From Ridgeia piscesae (lineage: Eukaryota; Annelida; Polychaeta; Sabellida; Siboglinidae), in NCBI GenBank assembly GCA_025642075.2, contig JAODUO010000465.1:279501-343500 (forward strand): a stretch of 64,000 nt of DNA. Direction: 5' to 3'. Below are positions 33,529-43,979 of this stretch, one piece after another. The notes beneath the pieces are model-generated. The model was not told where the DNA came from. It did no database searches and saw nothing but the letters and a program-made list of their open reading frames with translations. The position numbers and the translations under genes were made by a program. Each line of letters begins with the position of its first letter. Position 1 is the first letter of the stretch.

Positions 33529-33900
33529 CTCTGGTCACTTAGTCGGGTTTTGAATCTAAACAGTGCTGCCACCACACGGAGCCTGAATAATCGAGGCTTA
33601 TCCTGCCATAATTCATTATTAAATAAACAACTGCAAATTTGTATCGCTGTTTATTTTGTGTGAATATAAGTTTAATGCTGAATACTTTTAATAGTATTAT
33701 CTTATAAACATGTATCCTTATTTTAGTTTTATTCCATAGTTAGTCTGAGAGCCAATCAGTGCGTGTCTCTATTCTGTTCTGGAGTAAGGCCGTCCTGGTG
33801 GTAACATCGGCAGAGCATAAATCTCCCTGGCAGAGTTGAATGGCTTACACTACTGTCACCTCACAGAGTGTGGGTAATCGAGGCTAAGTCTACAGCCAAG
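33529..33900 (+). repeat. Dispersed repeat copy, same family as the 3.3-5.0 kb array
   Basis: It contains GAGCCAATCAG, CTGGAGTAAGG, a CACCTCACAGAGTGTGGGTA-like end and a TATAAGTTTAATGCTGAATA stretch. The copies at 35.4-35.8 and 37.0-37.6 kb share the same order plus an opening GTAGTCTCGCTTAACCGACT. No exon is present in these copies. Confidence 0.7.
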
Positions 33901-34244
33901 CACACGCATGCTCTCACAGGTTTTCGTCTGTTTGTGGCAAAAGCTATAGAAAGCGGCATAAACTTTCAAAGCGGCTGTAACTGTAAGTGGACTAACACAC
34001 CGCCGGCTGAAGTCTATTATTCATTGACAGTTGTTCAATAAAGAATATCATTTTTAAACATCATACAAATTTATACAATCGAGCGGGCAGTCAGCGCGAC
34101 GACTGAGGTGCCACCTGGCGAATACTGTGAGGTTAAATTACACGTTCCCGTGTGGTGCCGCGGCACTGCCGCCATGAGGTCTGAGACTGTGTAAACGCCA
34201 TGTAGATATACACCACACTGAGCAGTATGTATGCATGCGCGAGT

Positions 34245-34477
34245 CTAGGCCTCAACGATAGTCGCGTACACGCGAGCATCTGTGTCGTCGTACGCGTAGT
34301 TAGACTGTATGCGTGTGTACTCGTGCGAGTCCCAGGTGTTTTGCTTGGACGGGTTCTCGTATCCACCGCCGTCTCCATCTGCCGCTTGTTTCTCGTGCGT
34401 CGGTCTGCGAAGGAGTTCCTCATACGGGGCCTCGGTGACACCACTTTCCCTCTTACTCGGGTCCAGTATGTAAATTT
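34245..34477 (-). CDS. Gene B exon 6: tyrosine-rich tail and stop
   Basis: The acceptor is TTCTGTTTGGCAG and the stop TAG is at 34247-34245. Phase 1 entry gives EIYILDPSKRE, then APYEELL, GGYENP, HEYTRI, NYAYDD and VYATIVEA. The opening EIYI aligns with EIFI of gene A exon 6, after which the two diverge. Confidence 0.8.
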
Positions 34478-37400
34478 CTGCCAAACAGAACGGACATTTC
34501 TAAGAATAACTGCACATATGGAATTTATGACAAGTTATTAAATACACAAACGCATATTTTGAAGGTTGAATAGTGTAGTATACCTTTAGAATATCGTCTA
34601 AGAGACAGTACTGCTTGTTGGAGCACATTTAAAACAGGTTGGAGTGCAATGACAGCCTGGCGTGAAGATTGGACAAATCTTTGGATTGGACACACTTTGT
34701 GATATCTTACAAAATAACATTAAATTTTTATTAAACAGGACCTCGCTTTTAGAAACCTATGTTGAGATGGCTTTATCAAGTAATTTTAACAAGAAAATCA
34801 ACCAAGTGATCTTTAATTAGTCTTTCTAATAGTTTGCAAATCACCGATGTTAAACTCACTGGTCTATAGTTCTCGGACTTGTTTTTCGAACCTTTTTTTA
34901 AATAATCGTATGATGTTTGGTTTTTTCCATTTTAGCGGAACTATCCCTCCTCTAATGACAAATTGGTATGCGAATTTGTTTAATAGACCCTATTCTTTTT
35001 AAATTCTGTACTGGAATTCTAGCCGAACCTGAGGGTCCATGTACGAGGTCGAAGTTCAAGTGACGCACGCTACGAGAGAACATGCTGTTGTAGTCTGTCC
35101 ATTCGTCGTCTGTGACGCCACGAATTCCCTCGGCCACCGCGAACTCAATCCCGATGCATGACGGGATAACCAGCACCCGCGATTGGTCAATCCAACCTGG
35201 TAAACAAACGACATTACTCCGCAATTAGATGGTGAAATTAAAGATGTAATACCTTCTGCAATCAGTGAGTAATATCTACCTGGGTAATTACGGAATCGGA
35301 ACATTTTATTTGTGCCGCAAAAAAATTGACACAGTTTAAAAAAATTCTATATATTTACATATTTTCAAACAATCATAGAGGAAACGGAACAAGAAAGTAT
35401 ACTGCCCCCTGGGAACTTGAAGGAACAACTTCTTACCCTAATCTCGCATAGCCGACTCTTGCTCGGTTGCGTAAATTCGCCGAGAAGAAAGTCTAGTCAC
35501 TTAGCTGGCTTTTGAATGTTGTCCGTGTGAGGGGCTAACAGGTGCTGCCACCTCACGGAGCCTGGGTAAACCTGTCATAATTCTTGCTTCATAAAGAACA
35601 GCAAATTTGTATTTCCGTTTCTTTTCGTGTGAATATAAGTTTATTGTTGAATATTTTAATAGTATAGCATTATCATGTACACGTATATCCTTATTTTGGA
35701 TTTCATTCTATAGTTGGCCTGATAGCCAATCAGCGTCTCTACCCTGGCAATAACATCGGCAGTGCACACATTACCAGGCGGATTTGAGGGGCTAAAATGT
35801 GCTGCCACCTCACGGAGCCTGGGTAATCAAGGTTACTTCTTACCCTTGTTGATAGCGCAGGCGCGCAGGAAGACGTCATTGGTCACTCTGCGCAGTAGTA
35901 GAGTTTGACCAGTGAGGGCGTGATTGGTTGCGTCATCGTCATCTGATTTTGTCCGCAGAACCACGACCTTGACCGGCAGATTGACCGCAGCTTCTGCCAG
36001 TGACAGGGAATCTGCACATTGTAAAGCAAACCACACGTACGGGCGTGTTGTTGTGGATGTGGCGAACAACATCGGCACACAGAATACTTTCAACTTTGTT
36101 ATCGGTGTTATGCTGATATTCGCTGTAGGATTGCACAAAGAGGTATCGTCAAAGTGCACCGACTTGAGATGTACAGTTATTGTATGTTTGTCAATGACTA
36201 CAACCTTCTATTCCGTGCGATCTGCGTGAACCTATGTAATGAAACCTCCCGCATGCTGGTTTCCGTATCAGGTCCTGTGACGAATTTTTTCTCTCTCCAG
36301 AAGCGTGCTTAAAACAGGATCTTATCAATTCCCTGTATAATTAGTTGTTAATCTGTGCCTACATAATTAGTTGTTAATCTGTGCGTAGCGTAATATTTTA
36401 CATATTTGTGTTTGATGGCTTGTTTTATTGCTCTGTCTACTCAAAGAACTTACTTAGTTATTCTGCTACATTTCTCTAATATCCCTACGACTCATAGACT
36501 TAGCCTGTCCGTTTCTAAACAACTTATTCTTCCTAAAACGAAGCTTAATATTGACTCCACAAACAGTCAGGATCCAACACCTGATTGCAAATAAATCTTC
36601 CGAAACTATATCCACCTTTCGTAAAAATCCCAAAACATATTTGTCTGAAATTGCCTTTCCACCATAAATGTTCGGCGGTCCTATACTGCAGAGACGACTC
36701 TTGGTTGTTTCCGTTTATGATTACACAAAATGAATTTTGTTGTTGCGCCTCTGAGTGTGAAATGTTAAGGTTATTGACGCCATAGAAGTGTTACAATTAC
36801 TACAGTCATGGAAAACGTGTTTTTGGACATGTTTCCGCCTTACCCCCGGCGCGGGGTCCGTCGGTGGGGGTGACTTCGACGGGCAAGTCGGTCGGGAGGG
36901 AAAGGTTGCGGCCGAGAGAGTCGACGGCGTCCACTCGCGTCTGTCTCGCGCTGTCGTGGATCTGCAGCACCTGCAGCCGAAACAGGACAACTCGCTGTAA
37001 TATCGCCCAGTCAATAAACGGAGCAACTCGTAGTCTCGCTTAACCGACTGTCGGTCGGCTGCGTAACTACACCGAGAAGACAGTCTGGTGATTTTGCTGG
37101 CTTTTGAATATTATCCGCGTGATCTAAACAATGCTGCCACTTCACGGATACTGGTTAATCCTGCCGTAATTTCTATTTTATAAACAACTGCAAATTTGTA
37201 TTTCTATTTATTTTGTGTTAATATAAGTTTAATTTTGAATAGTTGTTTTTATAATACAGCAGTATTTGATGATAAAAAAGGTTTCCTTATTTAATTTGTA
37301 TGTATCCGTATGTGGCAAAACAATGCTGCCACCTCACGGATACTGGTTAATTCTGCCGTAATTCTTATTTTATAAACAACCGTAAATTTGATTTTTTTAC

Positions 37401-39231
37401 TTATTTTTGTGTTAATGTAAGTTCTATGTTGAATACTTTTCATAGGATATCATTATCTTGTAAAAGTATATCGTTATTTTAATTTTTATTTCGTAGTTGG
37501 CCTGAGCGCTAATAAGCATCTCTACCCTAATCTGGGGTAAGGCTGCCCTGGCGGTTACAAATGCAGAGCATTAGTTTGCCAAACGGAGTTGAGGGGCTTA
37601 AAAGTGCTGCCACCTCACGGAGCCTGGGTAACCGAGGCTAGCTGTAATATTGTTCGGTCAGTAAACGGGACAACTCGCTATAATATCGTTCAGTCAGTAA
37701 ACGGGACAACTCGTTGACAGTCGTTGTAATATCGTTCAGTCAATAAACGGGACAACTCGCTATAATATCGTTCAGTCAATAAACGGGACAACTCGCTATA
37801 ATATCGTTCAGTCAGTAAACGGGACAACTCGTTGACAGTCGTTGTAATATCGTTCAGTCAATAAACGGGACAACTCGCTATAATATCGTTCAGTCAATAA
37901 ACGTGACAACTCGTAGACAGTCGTTGTAATATCGTTCAGTCAATAAACGGGACAACTCGCTATAACATCGTTCAGTCAATAAACGGGACAACTCGTTGTA
38001 ATATCGTTCAGTCAATAAACGGGACAACTCGCTATAACATCGTTTAGTCAATAAACGGGACAACTCGTTGTAATATCGTTCAGTCAATAAACGTGACAAT
38101 TCGCTATAATATCGTTCAGTCAATAGACGGGACAACTCGCTGCATTATCGTTTATTCAGTATAAAAAGTAGAAAATGGTAAAGGTAAGTTCATAAACAGC
38201 GCAGTATCTAGTCCTCAGGATTGTCCAATGTACATTACACTGGTATTAGCATTAACAGTCTCAACATCGAACGCCTCACCTGATTAGTGCACAACATAGC
38301 GTCACCGTTGTCATTGTAACCCTCCTGGTAGCCGGAAGTCACTTTGGCGATCAGTGGAAATGTAACCGATTCCGACTGCACCAGTTGCCTGACGCTACAA
38401 CGCAGTAAAGGAGGTTGTCACAGTGTCTCCGTTTTACGAAAGCAAAGCTGTTACTTCCTTTTCATCCAGGATGTTTATACACCGTGATAAATTGCACAGT
38501 TACAATTGCACGATGATGTCATGTGTGTATTTTAAACGAAAAACACGGATGAAAGGGCACATGTGGGATTTAAACACAGGTGTAAATGCACTCAATTTTA
38601 AACACGCCAATTTATGAATTTCTAAATCCGGATGAAACGAGATATTTCCTCAGGCTAAGCAGTTTGGTCTGTTGTAATGGGATTGAGAAAAGATGAGGTG
38701 GTGTTGTTGGTTATGTTTCGTGAACAGCAGCAGTACTGGTCGGACTGGACTTCGGAAGACGAGGTGAGTGCTGTTTGACACATGAGTCAACGGCACCCCC
38801 CCCCGCCCACCACCCCCACCCCCGTCTTCCAAGTCCAATCCAACTCCAAAATACCCAGGATTTAACCCTGGATATTGGACTTGGTGGTGCTGTTTGACGA
38901 GACACATAGTGAAAATCCGAGAGATTTGCTTCTGTTTCGGGAGTCTGGGATATTGACAAAATGGGGAACACCCTAAAAATCCGGCAGAATTATAACAGCA
39001 GATGTACACTGTGAATGTATGCAGTTGTAAGCTCAGATCAGTTAACGGTGATATGTTGACTGCGCCAGTCTTCCCTTCTCGTGATCGTAACTACGCGAGC
39101 TCCTACCTGTAGTGTCGCGTGGACCATAGCCCTCCATCGCTACAGGTCGTAGGGAACGTCTCTGGCCCGGCCAAAGTGGGGCGTTTCCTTCGCCTGTTGA
39201 AGCGACCGATGCCGACCCATCTGGGGAACAT
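34245..39231 (-). CDS. Gene B: CABIT adaptor paralog without SAM domain (6 coding exons)
   Basis: I predict six coding exons: 39231-39107, 38394-38280, 36970-36844, 36011-35844, 35196-35029 and 34477-34245. Together they give 936 nt, 311 residues plus stop. Phases match gene A at every shared junction. The CABIT domain is complete. The linker exon ends in a stop after VYATIVEA, and no SAM-like exon lies between 32 and 34.2 kb. The tail has YEEL, YENP, YTRI, YAYDD and YATI, suggesting SH2-dependent signalling; YTRI and YATI are 13 residues apart, near the ITAM spacing. The protein is expected to be a cytosolic adaptor. Loss of SAM in B, or gain in A, cannot be decided here. Confidence 0.8.
34725..34990 (-). 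mobile_element. LINE reverse-transcriptase fragment inside gene B intron 5
   Basis: The minus strand translates, with breaks, to GIVPLKWKK, NIIRLFKK, SENYRPVSLTSVICKLLERL, IKDHL and KPSQHRFLKARSCL. These are the first conserved blocks of a jockey/CR1-type reverse transcriptase (P..WK.A, FKKG, NYRPVSL, QHGF..G.SC). It begins about 40 bp downstream of the gene B exon 5 donor. Later blocks are absent. Confidence 0.78.
35029..35196 (-). CDS. Gene B exon 5: CABIT domain, C-terminal part
   Basis: 168 nt, phase 1-1, with the acceptor GTTTGTTTACCAG and the donor CAG/GTTCGG, non-consensus after GT. It codes for GWIDQSRVLVIPSCIGIEF, AEGIRGVTDDEWTDY and MFSRSVRHLNF. Length and phase are identical to gene A exon 5. 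Confidence 0.83.
35440..35838 (+). repeat. Dispersed repeat copy abutting gene B exon 4
   Basis: It starts at a CTCGCATAGCCGACTCTTGC stretch and ends with CACCTCACGGAGCCTGGGTA and ATCAAGG, only a few bases from the donor of exon 4. Same family as 33.5-33.9 and 37.0-37.6 kb; it forms the start of gene B intron 4. Confidence 0.75.
35844..36011 (-). CDS. Gene B exon 4: CABIT domain, middle part
   Basis: 168 nt, phase 1-1, with the acceptor TTACAATGTGCAG and the donor AAGG/GTAAGA. It codes for SLSLAEAAVNLPVKVVVLRT, an acidic loop (SDDDDA), then LTGQTLLLRRV and NDVFLRACAINK. Two residues longer than gene A exon 4. Confidence 0.85.
36844..36970 (-). CDS. Gene B exon 3: CABIT domain, near-identical to gene A exon 3
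   Basis: 127 nt, phase 0 to 1, with the same acceptor sequence as gene A and the donor GTAAGG. Identical to gene A exon 3 except two bases; the upstream intron is also nearly identical for about 60 bp and includes one 36-bp minisatellite unit. Confidence 0.87.
37028..37640 (+). repeat. Dispersed repeat inserted within the 36-bp minisatellite
   Basis: It starts with GTAGTCTCGCTTAACCGACT and has internal duplicates of the CTGCCAC..CACGGATACTGGTTAA block at about 37130 and 37330. It ends with CACCTCACGGAGCCTGGGTA and CCGAGGCTAG at 37640. A single 36-bp unit lies before it and the rest of the array after it, so it probably inserted into the array. Confidence 0.7.
37641..38160. repeat. 36-bp minisatellite in gene B intron 2
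   Basis: About fourteen units of ACAACTCGCTATAATATCGT plus TCAGTCAATAAACGGG. A 47-49 bp variant with an inserted TTGACAGTCG appears three times at regular intervals, giving a higher-order repeat. Same family as 14185-14415. Confidence 0.92.
38280..38394 (-). CDS. Gene B exon 2: start of CABIT domain
   Basis: 115 nt with the acceptor TACTGCGTTGTAG and the donor CAG/GTGAGG, phase 2 in and 0 out. It codes for VRQLVQSESVTFPLIAKVTS, then GYQEGYNDNGDAMLCTNQ. Matches gene A exon 2 in pattern (QLV, FP, KVT.GY) with a four-residue insertion. Confidence 0.83.
39107..39231 (-). CDS. Gene B exon 1: start codon and basic N-terminus
   Basis: The ATG at 39231-39229 opens 41 codons plus two bases to the donor ACAG/GTAGGA. 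It starts MFPRWVGIGRFNRRRKRP and ends GLWSTRHY, joining exon 2 in phase 2 as HYSVRQLV. The MF start, the basic patch and the final W-S-x-R-x-Y match gene A exon 1, although the rest differs. Confidence 0.68.
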
Positions 39232-39584
39232 GTCTCGCTCGCTCCGCCCTGTATAAGACGCGTACGGTGAACACGAACGTTTAGGAGCAGCCCGACTTCA
39301 CCACTAATAACTGTGTGCAATTGGATCAAGTAGGCGTTATGTACTCATTATACTCGGGGTAGCGCAGAAATCAGCATGCGGAAGAATCAATGACTCACCA
39401 TAGGCGACCTCTGACCTTTCATGCCGAGTTTAGACTGCAACAGTATGTAACCAACCAGGAAGTGATGTGTTGAATATCGATGCGGAAACACTCCTTTGTC
39501 CGGATACATGTCGCGTGTACATTTTACTAAGAATTTCGTTCACTCAAGTGTTTCAACGTCGCCGCAGTTTGAGATAAGTCTGTA

Positions 39585-40975
39585 CCGGAGCTGTTAGGTA
39601 GGAACTGATGCACTCCCCTCGAGAGGACCAAATGCGTTCTATCTCTCTCACAGATCTCGCTCAATCTCGGACGTCTCGTCGTGTCGTGTGACGGTCTGGA
39701 ACGTCCATCCGGTCTAGGATGTCGTTCCACGTATGCGCATGCGCGCCGAACTGGCGTGACCTGAGGTGGTCGATCAACTTTGACCCCGTGCCAGAATGTC
39801 GAGACCCAGTTCATGACCTACGCGGCGACTGTGTTACATAATAAATAATTTCTGCGCGCTGTAGCGACGACCTACGCCAATCTAAGCACTACCAGATCCG
39901 ACCGACAGACAAAGGGAGTGAAATATTTTGACTTTAAGATAGCGGACATCGTCCTTAAAATAAATGTGAGGAATGAATTGCGTTGATAAAAACAACTATG
40001 TGGGCATGGTAACATCTAGATTCACACCCTTCGTACGGATCTTGAAGCACCTCAGTGGGATTTCTATACTGCCATGTTAAGCCCACATTTGCAAAACTGG
40101 TGGAGGAAAGAGCCTTTTGGAATAAACATATACAATTCTACAAAACATTCCAATACGACCACTATAATATTTTTCCATACACGGAAAAAGGCTCAAATAT
40201 ATGCCAGTATAAAAGTGTGATCCACACCCACCTCTGACGAATTCGTTTTACAAACTACCCCTACGGGTTCTCTACATCACATACACAATTTACTACGCAT
40301 GTATATACCTAAAAATACAGTTTTATTTTAATTTTTTATTCTAAATATAAGGCCTGCCTATAAACTAAACCAATTCTATCACGAAAACGCGGACATTTAT
40401 ATTTAATGCTGTACGTACTATAGACTGCCTTGAAAACTGTGGCTGTGATGAAGCCATAAGATGTACAACGCTCTGAGACAAAGACATTAAAAACACTGTT
40501 TATAAATAATTACAAGTAACGCCAATTGTGAGGTTTTGTTATGTTTATTAATAATAATTGCAAGAAAGGAAGCTGCAATTTTAGCACCTCAATAAATCAT
40601 TAACATAAACTATAATATGCATGGTTCACGCATAGGTTTGGCAGTCACAGTGTGTAAGCTGGTCACAGTAGAGGTAAACCTTTGACATGCATATACGAAG
40701 TCCATAAACAACACTCAAAACAAAGTGGAACGACATCCTGGACGGGATACACATTCCAGACGGGAAATTTGCGGGCCGACATGTCGCACTAACCTTGGAC
40801 CTGCACGAGTCATGCGCAGTATGCATAAACCGATTAAAAACGATGTTCTGGACCGATCGACGTTCCAGACCGTCACAGGTATAAAAAAAACAGTTTTAAG
40901 TTTTGCTCCCATTCGTGTGACGGCGCTGTGAGTCCGAAGACACATAGCTCTATTGTATCAGCTCTGTCTATGTGT
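39585..40975. repeat. Repeat mosaic upstream of gene B, shared with 8.15-8.34 kb
   Basis: 39585-39690 and 40913-40965 align with two adjacent blocks near 8.2 kb. Within it, 39696-39742 is matched in inverted orientation by 40722-40762 and again by 40838-40877 (GGAACGACATCC, GACGTTCCAGACCGTCAC-type words). No coding exon was recognised between 39.7 and 40.9 kb. It may be a broken inverted-repeat element. Confidence 0.5.
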
Positions 40976-40982
40976 TCCTATA

Positions 40983-41055
40983 CACATACGCACGCACGCA
41001 CGCACGCACGCGCGCGCGCACACACACACAAACACACACACGCGCGCACGCATAC
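40983..41055. repeat. (ACGC)n/(GCGC)n microsatellite
   Basis: ACGC tetranucleotides followed by GCGCGC and CACACA. Confidence 0.9.
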
Positions 41056-41367
41056 ACTTTCAAGGTCCGAAAATGCCGTTTTAATATGATTCCATGTAAT
41101 GAGATACAGACAACACTGCAGTGTAGGCATTTTGCTGCATCTATAAACAATACTATTTCATCGACATTTAAAATGTTAACACCAAACACCATTATAATGT
41201 ATTTTATTCCATTAGTATTTAAAGGACAAAAATAGCAACGCTTTCGTGGCGTACACCTAATGGAGTTATTATAAAGTAAACATTTCCACATATAGTTACA
41301 TTTTTAACGCCAGCAGTTTACCAGAAAAGTATTTTTGAACGCCCAGCCATCGAAATTCTATGAGCTA

Positions 41368-41845
41368 CGCTGTAGTGCTTACATTTTCCCGGCGTTATGA
41401 ACTTTCCGATTGACGTTTCTGCGCATGCGCGATAAATGCAAAATCATCAATGTGCAGCGAAAGGACAAAACATTTATGGTATAAATACTACGGGTTGTTC
41501 GCTAGGATGTATAAAACCTCTCAGCAAAGTTATTTGTCCCAAATTAACACGAGGCAAACAGGTTTTGAGGCATGTTTTGACAGCAAGCGTAAATCACGTG
41601 ACTGTAGTGCGCCATAATCCGTGACAGTGATTTAAATAAACGTAACATTGTATTGCATTGAACGACATTTAAGCAACTCTTCACAGTAATCATCACAGGA
41701 GAATTAACGAACAGCCCGTGACATTTATACCAAAAAAATGCTTTGTCGTTTCGCTGCACATTGCTAATTTTACATTTATCGCGCATGCGCAGAAACGTCA
41801 ATCGGAACGTTTATAACGACCGGAAAAATGTAAGCGCGACAACGC
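41368..41845. mobile_element. MITE-like element, copy 1, with long inverted ends
   Basis: The left end (CGCTGTAGTGCTTACATTTT, CCCGGCGTTA) and the reverse complement of the right end match imperfectly for about 150 bp. Both include TCTGCGCATGCGCGATAAAT and a GTATAAAT block. A second copy lies at 55106-55411 in opposite orientation. Each arm carries GCGCATGCGC, the NRF-1 type palindrome. No coding capacity. The superfamily was not determined. Confidence 0.8.
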
Positions 41846-42107
41846 CATTGTAGACGAAGAATGACGTCACGAAGATTAAGCGCACCACAGATTCCATGCG
41901 TATTAGTTATTCGTAAATCCGTCTGGAGGCGCGTTGCGCAGAGAAAATTTAAATGGCGTGTTGTTATGGGCTATCTAAATCTTCGACCCGAAGTAAATTT
42001 AACGGATGCAGAAGTAACTGGATATAGATTCCAGCCGCAAATACAAAGGCTCGTGTTGGAAGACTGACCAGAGGAGAGTGGCCGTGAAAAGGAAGACACA
42101 CGGCCGC

Positions 42108-43594
42108 ATGGGCGTCGGTCAGTGGGGGAAGGAGGGACGCGTCTCCCCCACTTTTCAGCGTGAGGGGAGAGCGTCCCCACAACTTATAAATTCAGAAAAA
42201 TGCGGGCATTTAGCCTGACTCATCACTCTTCTCTCATAAACGCCGCTACAAAGGACTCGTAGATAATAAACTCGGGGTATGAATTTCCGACCACCCATTA
42301 GAAAATCGACTAGATAAATTGCTTGGCTGGCCACACCGCGCAACTTGATCTGCCGGGCCTATCAGTTTACAACCTTGTGTGGATATTATTAATAAGTCAA
42401 GCACATTGTAAATGATGAAATTTGTGTTGAACTTTCACCCCTCGCCTACTTGATGCTTATCGCCTACGACAGAAGCGGCGGATTCCTGCACTTTGTGTAA
42501 CTTACTCCCGTGTGAGTGATGTCCACAGAAATAAATAGAACACACCAGTAGTATAGGGGAAAGATTAATGATCTAACTCTGTGGTGATGACAAATTTCTT
42601 TGTGACAAAATTTAGGATTGGGAAGTTCTACAAAGCATGGGCGTCGATCGGTGGGGGACGAGGGGACGCGTCCCCCCACTTTTCAGTCTGACGGTGCAGC
42701 ATAGGAAATGTCCCCCACTTTTGTATTTCATAAAAACAAATTTGCAGGTATATCGAAAGACTGATCACTCCCCTCTCTTAAACCTCCTACACCGGTCTAG
42801 TAGTAAAATTAATATACGAGTTCAGACATACACTTCCGACTACCCAGTGGAAAATCAGTAGATAAATTGCTTGGTTGGGCGCAGCTTGCCCCTTGATCTT
42901 AGTCCAGTAAATATTCATCATGCCGGGCTCTGTCATTTTGCCTCCTTGTGTTAATATATTAATAGGCACTAGCCATCAAGCACATTGTAGATGATTAATT
43001 GTTGTCACCCCTTGGATTGCAGCCTAGTCGCCCTGGTGGATAGTTATCACCTCTAGCTAACCATCAGATTCCTGCACTTTTTGTAATTTGATCTAATTTG
43101 AGTTATGCCTCATTTCTTTGCCAAAAGGTGGGATTGGGAAGTCCTACATAGGTACCCATGTAACCTCTGCATATTGTCACTCTGTGAATCAGGCAAGCAG
43201 TCTAATGTCTACCCTCCAAATGTTCAGTGATTGTGGCGGGCCATGGCCACTATTCAAATACATGTAGCCATCATAACTATTTTAAATAGTATAACATACA
43301 AGCCTTTGTTTATTTTAAAATTAGCAAAAAAAAATATATATATATATAATATATATATATATTATAAAAACATAAAGTTATATTATATATATATAAACAT
43401 AAGTTATAGTATATATATATACATTATTACATATATGTATGTATATATAATATAAACATGTCTATATATATATATATATATATATTATATTATATATATA
43501 TATATACATATATGTGTATATATATATAATATGTAATATATATATATATATATATATATAGACTATATATATATATATACATATATAGTGTATG

Positions 43595-43652
<58 letters not shown>

Positions 43653-43738
43653 TATATATATATATATAGTGTGTGTGTGTGTGTGTATATAAATTGGTTC
43701 CCTGTCCCCCCATTTTAAAAACCGGATCTACGCCCCTG
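42108..43738. mobile_element. GGGCGTC element: two diverged tandem ~525-bp copies
   Basis: Copies start at 42108 and 42637 with GGGCGTCGRTC followed by a G-run and GGGACGCGTC, and share GATAAATTGCTTGG, AATCAAGCACATTGTA-like and GGATTGGGAAGT blocks in the same order. The region ends at about 43738 with CCGGATCTACGCCC, the inverted form of the opening. This suggests a non-autonomous DNA element with short inverted ends, internally duplicated or tandemly inserted, and later invaded by an AT tract. Confidence 0.65.
43325..43690. repeat. Long degenerate (AT)n tract
   Basis: Over 350 bp of TATA repeats with occasional C or G, followed by a short GT run. Tyrosine/isoleucine frames are artefacts. 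Confidence 0.95.
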
Positions 43739-43979
43739 CACACGGGAAGCTGAACTTACAAAAAGACAAGCGAGCAGAGATGTTGTCGACTGGTGCACCG
43801 CTTATTATGTTTTATGGTAATAACACATTGGTTAAGGCTTTATGGAGTTTATCATTTATATATTTATTGATAGTTCCAGTGAAATAAAATGAATCAGGTT
43901 CCACAATTATGCGGCTCATCAGCAGGGGTAGACGGTTATGTCGGACATCCTGTGTTCTGTTGCGCAACCTCCAGCTTAA

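Noticed and set aside
37641..38160. Regular 36-bp repeats resembling a CRISPR array
   Set aside because: Units are contiguous with no unique spacers, and the setting is eukaryotic; it is a minisatellite.
39042..39329. 95-codon minus-strand ORF
   Set aside because: It overlaps gene B exon 1 in another frame; the exon 1 frame is the one that fits the phase-2 junction and resembles gene A.
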